A stretch of 64,000 nt of DNA from Chrysaora quinquecirrha (lineage: Eukaryota > Cnidaria > Scyphozoa > Semaeostomeae > Pelagiidae): the NCBI GenBank assembly GCA_014526335.1, contig JACTAT010000265.1, forward strand, positions 1 to 64,000. Reading direction: 5' to 3'. The translations under genes and the position numbers were made by a program. Shown piece after piece: positions 51,960-63,681 of this stretch (positions are counted from its first letter, which is position 1; every line of letters starts with the position of its first letter). The notes under the pieces were generated by a model that worked only from the letters and a program-made list of their open reading frames with translations, had not been told where the DNA came from and ran no database searches.

Positions 51960-54900
51960 TTCGTGAAATACCTTGAAGAGGGGGGCTTTGGGATTTCACG
52001 GGTTGCGGGTTTGGCCGATTTCGGCCTCGGGTTTTCGGGTTTTCTTAAAAAATCGTGCGGGTTTTCGGGTCAAGTTTATTTAACGGGGTTAAATTTTTGC
52101 TTTTTTAAAATTTCTTATTTAAATTTTTTTTTAAAAAATAACCCATTTAATTTCCTTAATTTTATTTGGCCAAAATTTTCCCTAATTTTTTCCCTTAAAT
52201 TAATTCAATCCCCTCCCTCCCCGAATTTAAATTTCAAAAAAAATCTACACCAATTCAAATTCACCTTTCTTTCTCAAATTAAATTTTTAACCCTTTTTCC
52301 CCTTAATTGAAATTTTATTACCCTTTGCCCAAACCAATCTTCCTTTCCTTCAAAATTTTTAAAAACCCAAAATAAACTTTAAAGTTTAATTTTCTTTTCC
52401 TCATTTCCTTTTTACTTTTATCCTAAATTTTAAATTTAAATCCTTAAAACTTAATTTTTACTTCTTCCCCCTTTTACCTCAAACCCAACCTAACATTTAT
52501 TCAAACCCCTATGGTTCCCACCCGCCCCTAACTTTTTACCTTCTTCCACATATCTTTTTTCTAATCTTTTCCTTAATTTCAAACCCTTTCTTCTTTGAAA
52601 AAGAAAACCTACCTTTTAAACCCCAAATCTTAAATGGGTAAATTTTTTTCCCCTTAAATTTGATTTTTCATTTTCTCTTTTCCTTATTTAACCAGTGGAA
52701 ACCAAAAAGTTTAATTTTCCTTTTCCTTTTCCCAAATTGCTTTCCTTTTAAAAATTCATAAAACCTTCTTTTTAAAAAATTCTTTTTAATTTAAAAAAAC
52801 CTTTTAACCTTTCAAAAGGGTTTATTTTTCCAAATTGTACTTTGGTTTCCCCCTTTTTTTTAAAATCCAAACCGGGCCCCTTTTTTTCCTTATTAATATT
52901 TGTTTAACATTTCAAACCAACCGGTTTTAAATTTTTAAACCCTTTTTTCCTTTTCTTTCCAAACCCTTAAATTTAAACCCTCTTTTTAAAAACCAAAACT
53001 CTTTTCCCCAAATTTCCCGCATTTTTTCCATTATTTGGGCCTTACCTTGTTTTCAAACCCTTTTTTTAGCTTAAATTTTTTAAAATTTTGAAACCTTTTT
53101 GTTTAAACTTCCTTAAATTTTTTGGTTATGGTAATCCATTTGGCCCAAATAAACCCTTTAAGGGTTTTTTTTAAAAAACCCAAATTTAAATTTTTTTTAA
53201 ATTTTTCCCTTTTTCCTCAAATTTTTAAATTTTACCCTCCCAAATCAAAAATTCTTACCAAACCGATCTTGACTTTGGGAATTCTTTCCCTTTAAATTTC
53301 ATTTACAACTGAAAATTTTTTCAACCCAATTTTTTTGGGTTTTCCCCCAAATTTACTTTTTTCCCCTTTTTTTTTCAAATTTTTAAACCACCTTTTTCCT
53401 TTTTTTTAAAAAGCTTTTGGCTTTGTTTTAATTTCCTTTTACCCATTTTTAAATTTTTACCCCATTTCCCTTTGATTTTTTTCCCTTGCCTTTTTTTTTT
53501 AACCTTATTTTTTAAATTCAATTTTTGCCTTTTGGGCCCAAATTTATTTTTCCTTATTGTTTTGTTAAATTTAATTTACCTTCGGTTTTCCCCTTTTTTC
53601 CCAATTTTTCCTTGGAATCTTTTTCCTTGTTAAAACCCTTTTTTTCCTTTTTTTCCCAATTTTTGTTTTTCCTTTTTCCCTTGGGGGTTGTTTCCAATTT
53701 TTTTGAACCTGCCTTTTTTAAACCTTACCTTTTTAACCCCCTTTCATGTTTGACCAATTTTAAACCTTTTCCCATTTTACCCAAGTTTAACCTTTTTTTG
53801 GGAAGGTCAATTTTTAAATTTTTAAAAGAATAAAATTTTAAAGGTTTAAAAAACCCGTTTTTCCATTTTAAAATTTGCCCAAAAATTATCTTTTCCAATT
53901 TTTTTTTGGAAATTTTCCCTTTGAAGGTTTTTTATTTTTAATGGGCTTTACCCCAAAATTGGGTTTTAAAAAAAAATAAATTATTAATTTCCCTGAACCA
54001 AATTGTTTAATTTTAATGAAAAATTCCCTTTTTCCCCGGGAAATAAAATAAACCCCTTTTTAAAAAAACCCCTTTCCCTTTTATATCCCTTTGAAAAATT
54101 TGCAATTTATTTGTTGGGAAACAAAATTAAGGAAATTTTTTTTTTAAATTTTTTAAAATTTCCTTTCTTTTTTAAATTTTTCTGCTCCTTTAATTTAAAA
54201 AAAATTTTTGAAAATTTGGGGTTTTCCAAAAAAGTTTTGAATTGTTTTTTTTGAAGGGGTTTTTGGGATTTTTTGGCCCCTGGGGGAATTTAATTAATCC
54301 CACTGTAATGGCGGGAAAGGGGGTTTTGGAAAGGGCCCAAATTTTTAAATTTGTAACCAACTTTTTTAAAATTTTTGTTGGGAAAGGGAAACCCAAATTT
54401 TGGAAAAACCCCTTTTCTTTTTAAAAAAAAATTTTAAAAGGGGGAAAATTGGAAAGGGCCAATTTTTCCTTTTTTAAAAGCCCAATTTTAAAAATTTTGG
54501 GGGGAAATCAAATTTTTCCCCCCAAGTTCCTTCCCGGGTTTGATTTTTTTTATTTCCTTACCCCAATTTTAAAAAAATTTTGAAAAGGGAAACCCAAAAT
54601 TTGGGTACCCGTAAACCCAAAATATAGACCCCCGGGTTTCAATTTCCTGATAATTTAAAAAAATTGGGTTAACTTTCTATTGTTTTCATTTTTTTTTCAT
54701 TTTCCGTTTATTACAAAATTTCCCCTCCCTTTTGGAAAAAAAAAGGGAAAAAAATCTTTTTAAAAGAAAAAATAATTTTAAAGGGTTTGAAATTTTTATT
54801 ATATAAATTTCCCAAAAAGGGTTGGGGGCCCAAACTGTAATTTGGGGGTTTAAAACCCAAACCAAAAGAAAGGGTTATGTTTTTAAAGGGAACCTTTAAA

Positions 54901-56630
54901 TTTTTCCCGGGGTTTAAAATTTAAAATTTTTTCCCAAACAAAATGGGTTTTTGGCTTTAAAGGCCATGAAAACCTTTTTAAAAAGGTTTCCCCACTTGGG
55001 CCAGAATTCCCCCTTTTAAAATTTTTTTTGGCAAAGGGAATTTTATAAATTTTTAAAATGGGAAAACAAATTTAGAATTTTAAAATTTGGGCCCCAAATG
55101 ATAAAGACTCTAAACCCAAAACCCAAGTTTTTAACGCCCTTTAAATTGAACTTTATAAAAAGGGCCTTAAATTTTTTAAATAAAATTTAATTGGTAAGGG
55201 AAATTTTTAAAAGGGAAAATTTAATTTTAAAATTTTTTTTAACCCAAAATTTTTGAAAATTTATTAAGAAAACCTGGGAAATTTTAAAAGTTTTCCCCGG
55301 GGTTTTTTCCCCAAACCATGAGTTTGAAACCTTTGTAAACCAAATTTTTTTAATTTCTTTTTAAATTTTAATTTAATTTTCCAAATTAAATTACAGCAAA
55401 TAGGATTTTTTTCCTGGGAAAATTTAAAACCCAAATTTTGGGAAAATTTGGGGACTTCAAAACTTTTCTTTTTTGGTTTTGTTCTTAAAAGGAAGAAAGA
55501 AACCCTTTCTTTTTAAAGTAGAAAAAAAATTTTTTTTTTTAAAATTAAAAGGGGCCCCTAAAAGGGGTTTTCTAAAGCCCTTGTGGTTTTGACTTTAGTT
55601 TTTAAATTCCCTTAATTTTATTCCTTTTTTTTTCCCATTTAATGTTTTTAACTTTTTAAAAAGCTTGGGGAAGCAAACCAAAAAAACGTTCTATTTTGTT
55701 TCGTTTAAAATAAAACCCAAAATTGGAAAAATGTTTAAAAGTTAAAAAAACTTAAAGATTTTTTTTAAAAAAAAAATTTTTAAAATTTTTTTAAGGGGGG
55801 CCCCCCTTTTTTAAAAAAAATGGTTCTTTAAACCATTTTAAAAGGGACAAATTTCTTTTTCCTTAATTTTTGGACCCCAAAAATAAAAGCCTTGGGGAAA
55901 ATAAAAAATTTAAATTTTGGGAAAATGGGGGCCCCAAAGAAGGAAATTTTTTCTTTTCAATTTGGGTTTTTAAAAATTTTAAGTTTTTTCTTTAATTTTC
56001 TTTTTTGGGTTTTTATTTTCTTTTAAAATTTTTTTGGTTTTTTGTTTTTAAAATTTCCTTTTAAAAAAAAAACTTTAAAGCAATTTAATTTTTAAAAAAT
56101 TTTTCCCGATTTTAAAGGGGAAAAATTTTTTGAAAGATAGTTTCAATCCCCGGCTAATTTTTTGTTTTTAAAAGTTTTTTTTTATTTCCCTTTTATTTTC
56201 AAAATCATGAAATTTAATTTTTTGGGAAAAAAAACCAAAATTTTGATAAATTTTAAAAGAAATAAACAAATTTTGAAAAAGGGAAAAACTTTTTAAAAGG
56301 GAAAGGGTTGTAAAAGTTTTGGGGAGGTAGTTTTTTAAAATTTTGGGATCTTAAAAAAAAAAATTTTTTAATTTAAGAAAAAAAATCAAGATTTTGGGAC
56401 CCAAAGTTTTACTTTTAAAATTTTAAAAATTTTGGGGGGCCCGGGGGCCAAATTTTAAAAATTAATCTCCCCAGGGGAAAATCCCTTTTTCAAATTTTGG
56501 CCCCCCCCTTTTTTAAAAGTTTAAACCCCAAAAAAAATTTTTGGAAATCTTTGGGGAAAATTGGGTTTCCTTTTAAAAATTTTCTTTTATGAAAATTTTG
56601 CAAGTTTTTTTCGAATTTTGTCCCCGAATA
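51960..56630. other. anomalous homopolymer-run sequence, probable artefact
   Basis: Nearly all bases occur in runs of two to six (AAATTTT, CCCTTT, GGGAAAA). The first half lacks G runs and is T/C-rich; the second half also has GGG runs. No known repeat or exon can be read. It starts abruptly after CGTGAAATACC and ends before normal SINE sequence. This looks like error-prone read consensus rather than biology. Confidence 0.75.
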
Positions 56631-56659
56631 TGGCTGTTTTTGTAAGATTCTTTCACAGT

Positions 56660-57025
56660 TAGGAGGATGCAGCTGGTACTGTTGTCTGTGGTGTCGTAGC
56701 CTAATCCAGCTGGCTCGGTCGGAGTTCGAGCCCCAGGTACGGTAGCCTAGTGTCACAGCCAGGGTTGAGCTCTTGATTAGTTAACCTTCTGCCGAAATCC
56801 TAACGACTGGCGCTAAATAAACCATTACACCTTTGACTTCTGAAGGCGCTGTGCCGTCGTTGTGTAATCCAGCTGACTAGTGGTGTCAGGAGCTCAGTTT
56901 GGTCAGGGTTCGAGGCCCAGCCACAGTAGTGTAGCGTCACAGCCAGGGTCGAGCTCTCGATTAGTAAACTTACTGCTGAGATCCTAGCGACTGGCGCTAA
57001 ATATACCATTTTGCCTTCACCTTTA
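56660..57025 (+). repeat. two tandem SINE-like repeats
   Basis: Copies at 56690-56830 and 56865-57025, each with TGGCGCTAAATA at the end. The first marks where normal sequence resumes after the corrupt region. Confidence 0.75.
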
Positions 57026-57106
57026 CTGTTGTAGACATCCAGGACATTGTGCCCATAGGTTTGCTAGCGTGATCATGAGCTTGAACAATTTTTATCTTGA
57101 TTTTAG

Positions 57107-57316
57107 ATGGCCGAATTCAGGAAGCTGAGACACGAAACCCTTGCAAAAGCTGCCAATCAAACCGAGTATCTTTCAAACAATTATCGTCCACTTCAGCCTC
57201 GTAATGGAAGAAGCATCTACCGTACATTCGTGAAGTCACCATCGTCAGCTCAAAATGTTGTTCCATCTGTCACAATCCTAATGGCATCAATCCTCGCTTT
57301 AGTGAAGCTTTTCTGA
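57107..57316 (+). CDS. GPI-anchored carbonic anhydrase, last exon
   Basis: The exon follows a GATTTTAG acceptor, is open for 69 codons and ends in TGA. It reads MAEFRKLRHETLAKAANQTE, then YLSNNYRPLQPRNGRSIYRT. NNYRPLQPRNGR is the C-terminal signature of alpha carbonic anhydrases. After it comes a small-residue region (SPSSAQ) and a 20-residue hydrophobic tail (VPSVTILMASILALVKLF) ending the protein, the layout of a GPI-attachment signal as in CA4/CA15-type enzymes. The earlier exons are not visible; they would lie upstream, where the sequence from 51.96 to 56.63 kb is corrupt. The first codon ATG is internal, not a start. Confidence 0.9.
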   Translation: MAEFRKLRHETLAKAANQTEYLSNNYRPLQPRNGRSIYRTFVKSPSSAQNVVPSVTILMASILALVKLF

Positions 57317-57319
57317 GTT

Positions 57320-58840
57320 AAATTCAACTAACATTGTTAACACATAGTTGATGGTTTTGAACACGTCACTGGAATTTCTTTTCTTTTTAATTTTTTTATA
57401 TAATACCATACTTCAGATTCAAACAGGGAGTATGTCACTTCTAGAATAACACACTTTTTTTAAGAACATTGAATTTATACTGAGGTTCATTGTTCTTAAA
57501 ATTTTGCCTTTTTCAGCGTGAAATCTTGTTCATCTGTCCAAGGATACAACGGTCAGTTCTTTGAAACAACCTGAACCCCCTAAAATAGTGAAAAATGCCC
57601 AAATCCTTCGATCTTTCCCGCCAGTCAGTGGCAGTCAAAATTTTTAACTCTAGAGCTATACAAGAATTGCCACAAATCCGATGCGAGACCCCTCTGTGAA
57701 ATTCAAATGAATCTCGGGTGGTGTTTTTGGAAGTGACACACCCCTTTGTGTGTGTGTGAGGAATTTAACCTTGTATGATCTTAGTTGTAAACTTTACTTA
57801 TGATTACTATTTTTTAATTTTTAAGTACTGTAATCGTTAAGCATATTTTATTAACAACTGCCTGCACTACACCATGATTTCTTTCCTCCATTCTTCTACC
57901 GTATAAATAATGAATAATTTTGTATGATGCTTGTTTCTGACACAAGGGAGGATAAGAAATTTGAGAGGGCAAACGAAAATACAAAAAGTACATTTCATTC
58001 GGACAGGGTTTTTTTTAGCGTGCAGTTCTACAAAAAATGTGCAGTTCCAAAAATTTTTGCGCTGTTCTGAAAGATAGATTGTGCAATTGTGCAATTTTTT
58101 GCTTTAGTCAGCAAAATTGCCTGGTAAGGTCTCAGAGTAAGATTTCGCATATCGCAATCACGAAACCACCAGAGCCATTCTAGACCCATAAAATTCGAAA
58201 AATTTCTTGGAGAGCATACCAATACCAATACCCCCTAAATGAGCACATTGACTTATATTTACGGAATTTAGTATATTTTTGGGTCTGCTATTTAGCAAAA
58301 TTGGTATAATTTTGGGTTGATTCACAAAAAATCCAGAAACTCACGACAAAGTACAGATATTCTAAACAAGAGATGCTTTGTTGGTTTGAATCTGTTGAAT
58401 AAGGTGTCAGTTGAGCCTTATTGAAGGAGAAAATATTGATACAGAGAGACAAACGGAGATTGTTTGGTATTTTTTGGAGTATGAAATTCCTAAAATATGT
58501 ATATTTTTGGGTTTTTCGAGGAGAGCCTGTGTCTGACCCCCCGTCATGTACATAGTGGTTCCCCCTTGGAAGAGGTAACAAGGGAACAATAAGTTTCCAG
58601 TATGTCAGGGATCGGGGAAAACTTCAGTTTGCTCCTTTTAACCAAGCAGTTTCTGGGCTTAAATGTGAGGCAATTTTGTTAGTGACGTTTCGTCTGAGCT
58701 TCAAAATATTGCGGTTTTTATACCAATTTTGCTCTGCTAATGTATGCCCATGCCCAAATTTATGCCTGTCTGCAACCAAGAAGTCAGACTGGGGAGCTGT
58801 AGTTACAATACAATACCCTTAAAATTAACATTCTATATTG
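57320..58840. other. intergenic between carbonic anhydrase end and MVP
   Basis: No gene seen. At 57452 ACACACTTTTTTTAAGAACA looks like one end of a decayed T-tract element. Presumably holds the CA 3'UTR. Confidence 0.5.
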
Positions 58841-58849
58841 TTTTCGAGG

Positions 58850-59298
58850 CCCTGGCCAAACTATCAAACATTGTTGGTCAAACATTATATATTTGCCTGT
58901 AGAGCAAAATGTTTGACGCTTTGGCCACGTCAAAAAACATTGCTCGTCCAAGCAAACAATATTTTTGAACTTTTTCGAAAACATCACACCATAAATTTAG
59001 CTTATTTTGCTTGTCAAGCAATGTTTGATCGTTTGGTCGCCTTTCCAACATTACTTGTCAAACATTTCTTTTGTTTTTGGACAAACTGCAACAACTTGTA
59101 CCGTTTCAGTTTCACCAAGTGGCAACATTTCTTGGTAACAAGGCGTTTATGCTTGTGCATTAGCAACAATTTCGTTGCCCCAAATTGTTGGACAGTGTTG
59201 GACGATATTTTTGGACGTGGCCAAACGGTCAAGGCCAAACGGTCAAGGCCAAACGGTCAAATGTTTGACCAACAATGTTCGATCGTTTGGCCAGGGCC
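58850..59298. mobile_element. GGCCCTGGCCAAAC element, full ends
   Basis: GGCCCTGGCCAAACTATCAA at left and its inverse GATCGTTTGGCCAGGGCC at right. CAAACATT, TTGTCAAGCAATGTTTG and three tandem AAGGCCAAACGGTC inside. Upstream of MVP. Confidence 0.8.
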
Positions 59299-59307
59299 TA
59301 GTGCAAT

Positions 59308-59390
59308 GCCCTGGGCAAACGGTCCAACATTGCTTGTAATCCAATTTGCATATGTTTGCCCAACAATGTTTGGTCGTTTGGCCAGGGCCT
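59308..59390. mobile_element. GGCCCTGGCCAAAC element, 83-bp short form
   Basis: CCCTGGGCAAACGGTCCAAC at left, inverse TGGTCGTTTGGCCAGGGCC at right, immediately following the larger copy. Confidence 0.75.
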
Positions 59391-59490
59391 TAGGTTTCAT
59401 TCGTCATTGTTTTGATTTCACAACTCGGTCTTTCCTTGTTCCTGTTCTATTGCACCACGATTGCACCCTGTGATGACATTACACTGCAAA

Positions 59491-59510
59491 TGACGTAATT
59501 TCCGACCAAT
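59491..59510 (+). promoter_or_regulatory. candidate MVP promoter elements (CRE-like, CCAAT)
   Basis: TGACGTAA (59491-59498), a CRE/ATF-like octamer, is followed by CCAAT (59506-59510). They lie shortly upstream of the putative first exon. No TATA box is evident. Inference from motif and position only. Confidence 0.4.
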
Positions 59511-59539
59511 CAGATCGCTGGATTTCATTACCGTCACCA

Positions 59540-59658
59540 TGGGTTCGCTGATTTCCAAGCCTCTTATCTGCTTGTCTCTCTTATTTCCTTCTCGAGTTTG
59601 CAGAAAGCTTCAAGGAAGGTGAGCCGAAACTTTCAGAAATAAGGACATTCTTCCCCAG
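59540..59658 (+). other. probable MVP 5'UTR exon
   Basis: A likely non-coding first exon ends at CCCCAG|GTAAAT (59658). A matching acceptor, CTTTTTGTAG, precedes 61701, giving a 41-nt second 5'UTR segment just before the MVP ATG. The start coordinate is a guess. Confidence 0.45.
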
Positions 59659-59699
59659 GTAAATACTCTGTATCATGCCTTTAGTATTAATAAATGCTA

Positions 59700-61265
59700 G
59701 GATATTCAAATGCAATTTGTTTTTTCGCTTTCCAACGAAAAACACGGGCAAGACAGAAGTTTAAAATGACGGAGGCGTACTATCTTGACAGGTAGGCCAA
59801 CAGAACAGAACAGTTTGGTGTATTGTATTCTGATATACTTGTAGGCTATAGTAGTTTACCCAACGAACAAAGTTTCGAGTTTAATCATTTTTGGTTGCAA
59901 CAGTTTGGATTAACCCATTGTCAAGCAAAATTTTGTATTTCTAAATCACAACGATTTCTTCTTGATGACTGAGAAAGGCAAGTTTGGTTGTTTCCTGTTT
60001 GTGCAGTTTACTTTAGTTTAGGGCGTTTTCTCTTATGGTTTTACCTGCTACTTAAGCTTCCATCTCTTGCAATGCCTTGGATAAACGGGCTGGTAGCATT
60101 GTTTCAAAGAATAACATAGAAAGTGAAAACTACAGTCTTCTAATTCCAGCAGAGAACTTTGCAAACTGCCTACAATCTCAACTCAAACTGGGCATTTTGC
60201 TACAGAAGTTTCCAATAGATCATTTCCGTAGAATTTAAATTTTTCGAAATCACAAGATATCAATCTTCCGATGCAAAAATGGTATAAAGCACCCAAAAAT
60301 TAGTCTAGGTGCAGAGTTTTACTATCCCAGCGCGTGTATTATCGATTCTAGGAGCATCCAAAGTTTATGATTTTATAAGGGCTTTGACCGTGTGTGGTAA
60401 AAAGTTTCACTGTTTCACGAAGTTCATTTTTGCAGTCAAAGCCTTTATAAAATCGGGAACTTTGAATGCTCATAAAATTAAGAACACAAGTGCTAGGACA
60501 GTGAAACTTTGTTCCTAAAACTAAGTTTTGGCTGCTTTATAAGATTTTCATATAAAAAACTTGATATATAATAATGTGATACCGAAATGATCTATACCTG
60601 AGCTCTACTGTGTATGGACCTTTTTAGTAAATGGCAGACAGCTTTGAACATTTTCTTCATCACAAGCTATCAAGTTTTTAATGCAAAAATCTTATAAAGG
60701 ATCCAAAAGATAGTCTGCATTGTATGTATCTTTATCATTGTATGTACCTCAATCTGAACAGTATTTTTCATGGGGTATAACCAACCAGATGTTTTAGTTA
60801 TAGTGTGACAAGTTAAAAGTTGCACTGCAGATTATTGCATTTGCACAACTGAGTTTAACAATAGGATGGGACAATAGAAAGTGCACATCCAAGATCTTGT
60901 TAAAAACTGCTGTAATCCGCTAACTGGAACTTAAGTTCTGCATACAAGCCCAACAAGGCTTTGCCATTGTGAGGTTCAGCCGTATCCAGAGGATGGACTA
61001 CCTAGTCATGTACTGTTAAGATTTACTCTGGGCTGTTGATGGATTTGTTAGTGTCCTACCTTGAAAAGATGCTGTGAGTGCAATGAATAGACAAGTAATA
61101 TCATATAGGAACAAGGAAATGCCTCTTAGAATCAGAGACAATGGCTATTCAGTCATTCTTGGGCAAACAAGGAAATATTGAACAGAGAGTTTTTGTTGAT
61201 TGGACAAATGCAAAAAAAGTTGCAGTCCCCTAAAAATTACTTCTTATCAAAATTTGGTTGTTGGT
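59700..61265 (+). other. MVP 5'UTR intron
   Basis: Between the putative donor at 59659 and the acceptor before 61701. No coding exon recognised; the hairpin repeat at 60318 and element E1 at 61272 lie in it. Confidence 0.45.
60318..60508. repeat. imperfect inverted repeat (hairpin)
   Basis: GAGCATCCAAAGTTTATGAT and TTTTATAAGGGCTTTGAC are mirrored by GTCAAAGCCTTTATAAAATC and GGGAACTTTGAATGCTC, in the MVP 5'UTR intron. MITE-like, no clear flank duplication. Confidence 0.65.
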
Positions 61266-61271
61266 TGAATA

Positions 61272-61641
61272 CACATTTTTTTTTATAAGAAACCTGGCTC
61301 GGGGCCTAGTTCTAAAAGTTTCTTAATTTTTTGGCCCAATTTTTGTTCTAAAAGTTTCTTTACAGTTTCTTAATTTAATGGAAAAAATTGCAGTAAAAAC
61401 GATAAAAAAACGTTAATATAGCAAGCAAATTATTAATATTATTGTATTACAAAGAATTAGCCATGCTGGGTGCAAAAAATCGCACGGAAATGCTTGAGAA
61501 TTGATTACTATGTCCACAAGGAAAACTGACAAAAATTTCTTAAGTTTCTTAACTCCTTCCTCCTAGTTCTAAAAGTTTCTTAACTTTTGGGGTGTCGAGT
61601 TCTAGGGTTCTTATAAACCGGTTTCTTATAAAAAAAACATG
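61272..61641. mobile_element. TA-flanked element, GTTTCTTA type (E1)
   Basis: Starts CACATTTTTTTTTATAAGAA, ends TTTCTTATAAAAAAAACATG, TA on both sides. AAAAGTTTCTTAA and AGTTTCTTA recur inside. It lies in the 5'UTR intron of the plus-strand MVP gene. Confidence 0.9.
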
Positions 61642-61741
61642 TATGTCAGAACCCTTTCAAAACTCCTGTTCACTGTGTAATTTGTGTTTTCTTTTTGTAG
61701 TTGAATTTTGAAACAAGCAGGTTACCTCCTCTGTTGCAAAA

Positions 61742-61888
61742 ATGGATAAGAGAGGAAGGGGAACGGCCAATGAAGACAGTGTGTATAGAATAGCACCATA
61801 CTTCTATCTTCATGTTCTTGACCAAAATTCAAATGTCACAAAGGTGGAAGTTGGTCCAAAGACTTATGTCAGACAGGACAATGAGAAG
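61742..61888 (+). CDS. MVP: MVP coding exon 1
   Basis: 147 nt, 49 codons, from ATG to GAGAAG|GTTAAG. Contains [20 protein letters not shown], almost identical to vertebrate MVP. Confidence 0.95.
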
Positions 61889-63681
61889 GTTAAGATTTTA
61901 GAATACTCCTTTAGAATTGTAGAAAAACACTGTGAAAGAAAACTTTCTCATTTTGAAAGCATAATGTGCCATTTCTGTCATCTTAGGTTGTCTTTGGACC
62001 AGAACGGATGATAACCATCCCACCAAGACAATACTGTGTGGTTGAAAATCCTGTACTAAGAGACAAAGATGATAATGTTGTTATTGATGAACATGGTCAA
62101 GTCAAACTCAGACATGCTGATCTGGTAGGTACAAGAATTTGATTTTCATGCTGTCATAAGATTTTGCCCTAATCACTCATCTTTTGACACAATAAATTAG
62201 TATAGGTATGGAATGTGTATCATTTGTATGAATGAACAAGCGAATGTGCTTCTTTTTCAGGAAATTCGACTTGCTCAAGATCCCTTCCCATTATTTCCTG
62301 GAGAAGTTTTGAAAAGTCCTCCGCAAACGCTCAAAGTTGTGCCAGCAAATTCTGCCTTGCGCCTCCGAACAATTTTGGATTTTGAAGATGATGGGGGTGA
62401 CAAAAGAGTGGCTGGAGATGAATATCTATTTGAAGGGCCTGGTAAGAGTTCACTTTTCAATTCAATTTGATAATACACTCATTTTTTTTCTAGGAAACCG
62501 ACTATTAGAAACTGAATATGCCTTTTTCTAAAAAATTAAGAAACTCTTCTATATGGACCAAATATGGGCAAGGAAGTAAAACAAAAACTAAGAAACTATT
62601 TCCGCTTTTTATTCAGCTTTCTATTTACTGATATGCGTTTTGTAATTTTTACGTAAAAATAATCCCCAAAACTATCATACTAAGGGTCAATGCCGGAAAA
62701 TGTCCATATTTTGACCGATAAGAACATGATACTTCATATTAAACCATTATTTCACTAAGTTTCCGAAATTTCAATTTTTAAGTTAAGAAACTCTGCAAGA
62801 AACTTTACTACACCAGTTGTGCTCGAAGTTAAGAAACCCTACTTTATGGCTCAGAGCAAAGTTTCTTACGAAAAACTGAGTGTACATTGAAACAGGGTTA
62901 TAAGGACACTGGTCCGAATTGAGATAGAATTTACCTTTCTCTACTTTCCGCATGTTTAAGCAATTTTTTCAATAGAGTTTCTCTTCAAAATAACGATTGA
63001 AAGCGGAATCAACAGCATAGTGCATACTTCGATGCTTTTTTGTCTTGTATTGTGTTTTAACCGCCAATCAGCTCACGGTAAACAGCGAGAAGGCCAATAG
63101 ATTTAAAGAATGCCAGTGGGAAAAGAAACCCTTCTGTCTACACAGATGGCCTGTTCAAGTCAATTGTTTTGGTCTGTTTCTGGCAAAAATGTTTTACGCG
63201 TTCTTGGTGCTTTTCTAGAAATTGAAACTGTTTAGAGGTCCTCTTTGGTGTACAAAATGCACAAAAAGTGCTGTGGCGTCGTGGCCTAATCCATCTGGAT
63301 CGTGATGTCAGAAGCTCAGCTACATTGGATGTGAGCACCAATTACGGTAGTGTCACGCCCATGGTCAAAGTCTCGATTAGTTAACCTATTACTAGATCGG
63401 TAGCGACTGGTGCTAAATACACTATTTCATCTTCAAAGACAACCTAATAATTGGTAATACATGATGAAACACACAGAAAACAAAATGTAGAATTTTCGTC
63501 CCATTTCACCCCATTGTCCCAATTCACCCCATTACATTGTACTAGGAGTAAATGTGGTTGAATTTTATTGTTTTTAGGAACATATATTCCCAGGAAAGAA
63601 GTTGAAGTTCTTGAAACGTTTAGAGCAACTATCATTAAACCAAATCAAGCTATCAAATTAAGAGCAAGAAGAGAGACTAAG
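61742..63681 (+). CDS. MVP: Major vault protein, first four coding exons
   Basis: Exons 61742-61888, 61987-62124, 62261-62441 and 63578-63681 join in frame (phases 0, 0, 1, 0). They encode the N-terminal vault repeats of [67 protein letters not shown], then [20 protein letters not shown] and [12 protein letters not shown]. The start ATG lies 41 nt after a splice acceptor and opens MDKRGRG, a short lysine/arginine-rich leader before the conserved region. The gene continues beyond the window. A TA-flanked mobile element (62476-62882) sits in intron 3. Confidence 0.96.
61987..62124 (+). CDS. MVP: MVP coding exon 2
   Basis: 138 nt from CATCTTAG to CTG|GTAGGT, phase 0. Reads [20 protein letters not shown], then [10 protein letters not shown] and [11 protein letters not shown]. 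Confidence 0.96.
62261..62441 (+). CDS. MVP: MVP coding exon 3
   Basis: 181 nt from TTTTTCAG to CTG|GTAAGA. Reads [20 protein letters not shown], ending [11 protein letters not shown]. Confidence 0.97.
62476..62882. mobile_element. TA-flanked element, GTTTCTTA/AAGAAAC type (E2)
   Basis: Starts CACTCATTTTTTTTCTAGGA, ends GTTTCTTACGAAAAACTGAGTG, TA on both sides. AAGAAAC and TTAAGAAAC words recur inside. Located in MVP intron 3. Confidence 0.85.
63270..63435 (+). repeat. SINE-like repeat
   Basis: GTCGTGGCCTAATCCATCTG, then GATTAGTTAACCTATTACTA; in MVP intron 3. Confidence 0.7.
63578..63681 (+). CDS. MVP: MVP coding exon 4
   Basis: 104 nt from TTTTTAG to AAG|GTGTGT. Completes the split Gly and reads [20 protein letters not shown], then [14 protein letters not shown]. 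Confidence 0.96.

Noticed and set aside
51963..54424. Phe/Lys-rich open frames
   Set aside because: They lie in the run-length-distorted segment and reflect homopolymers.
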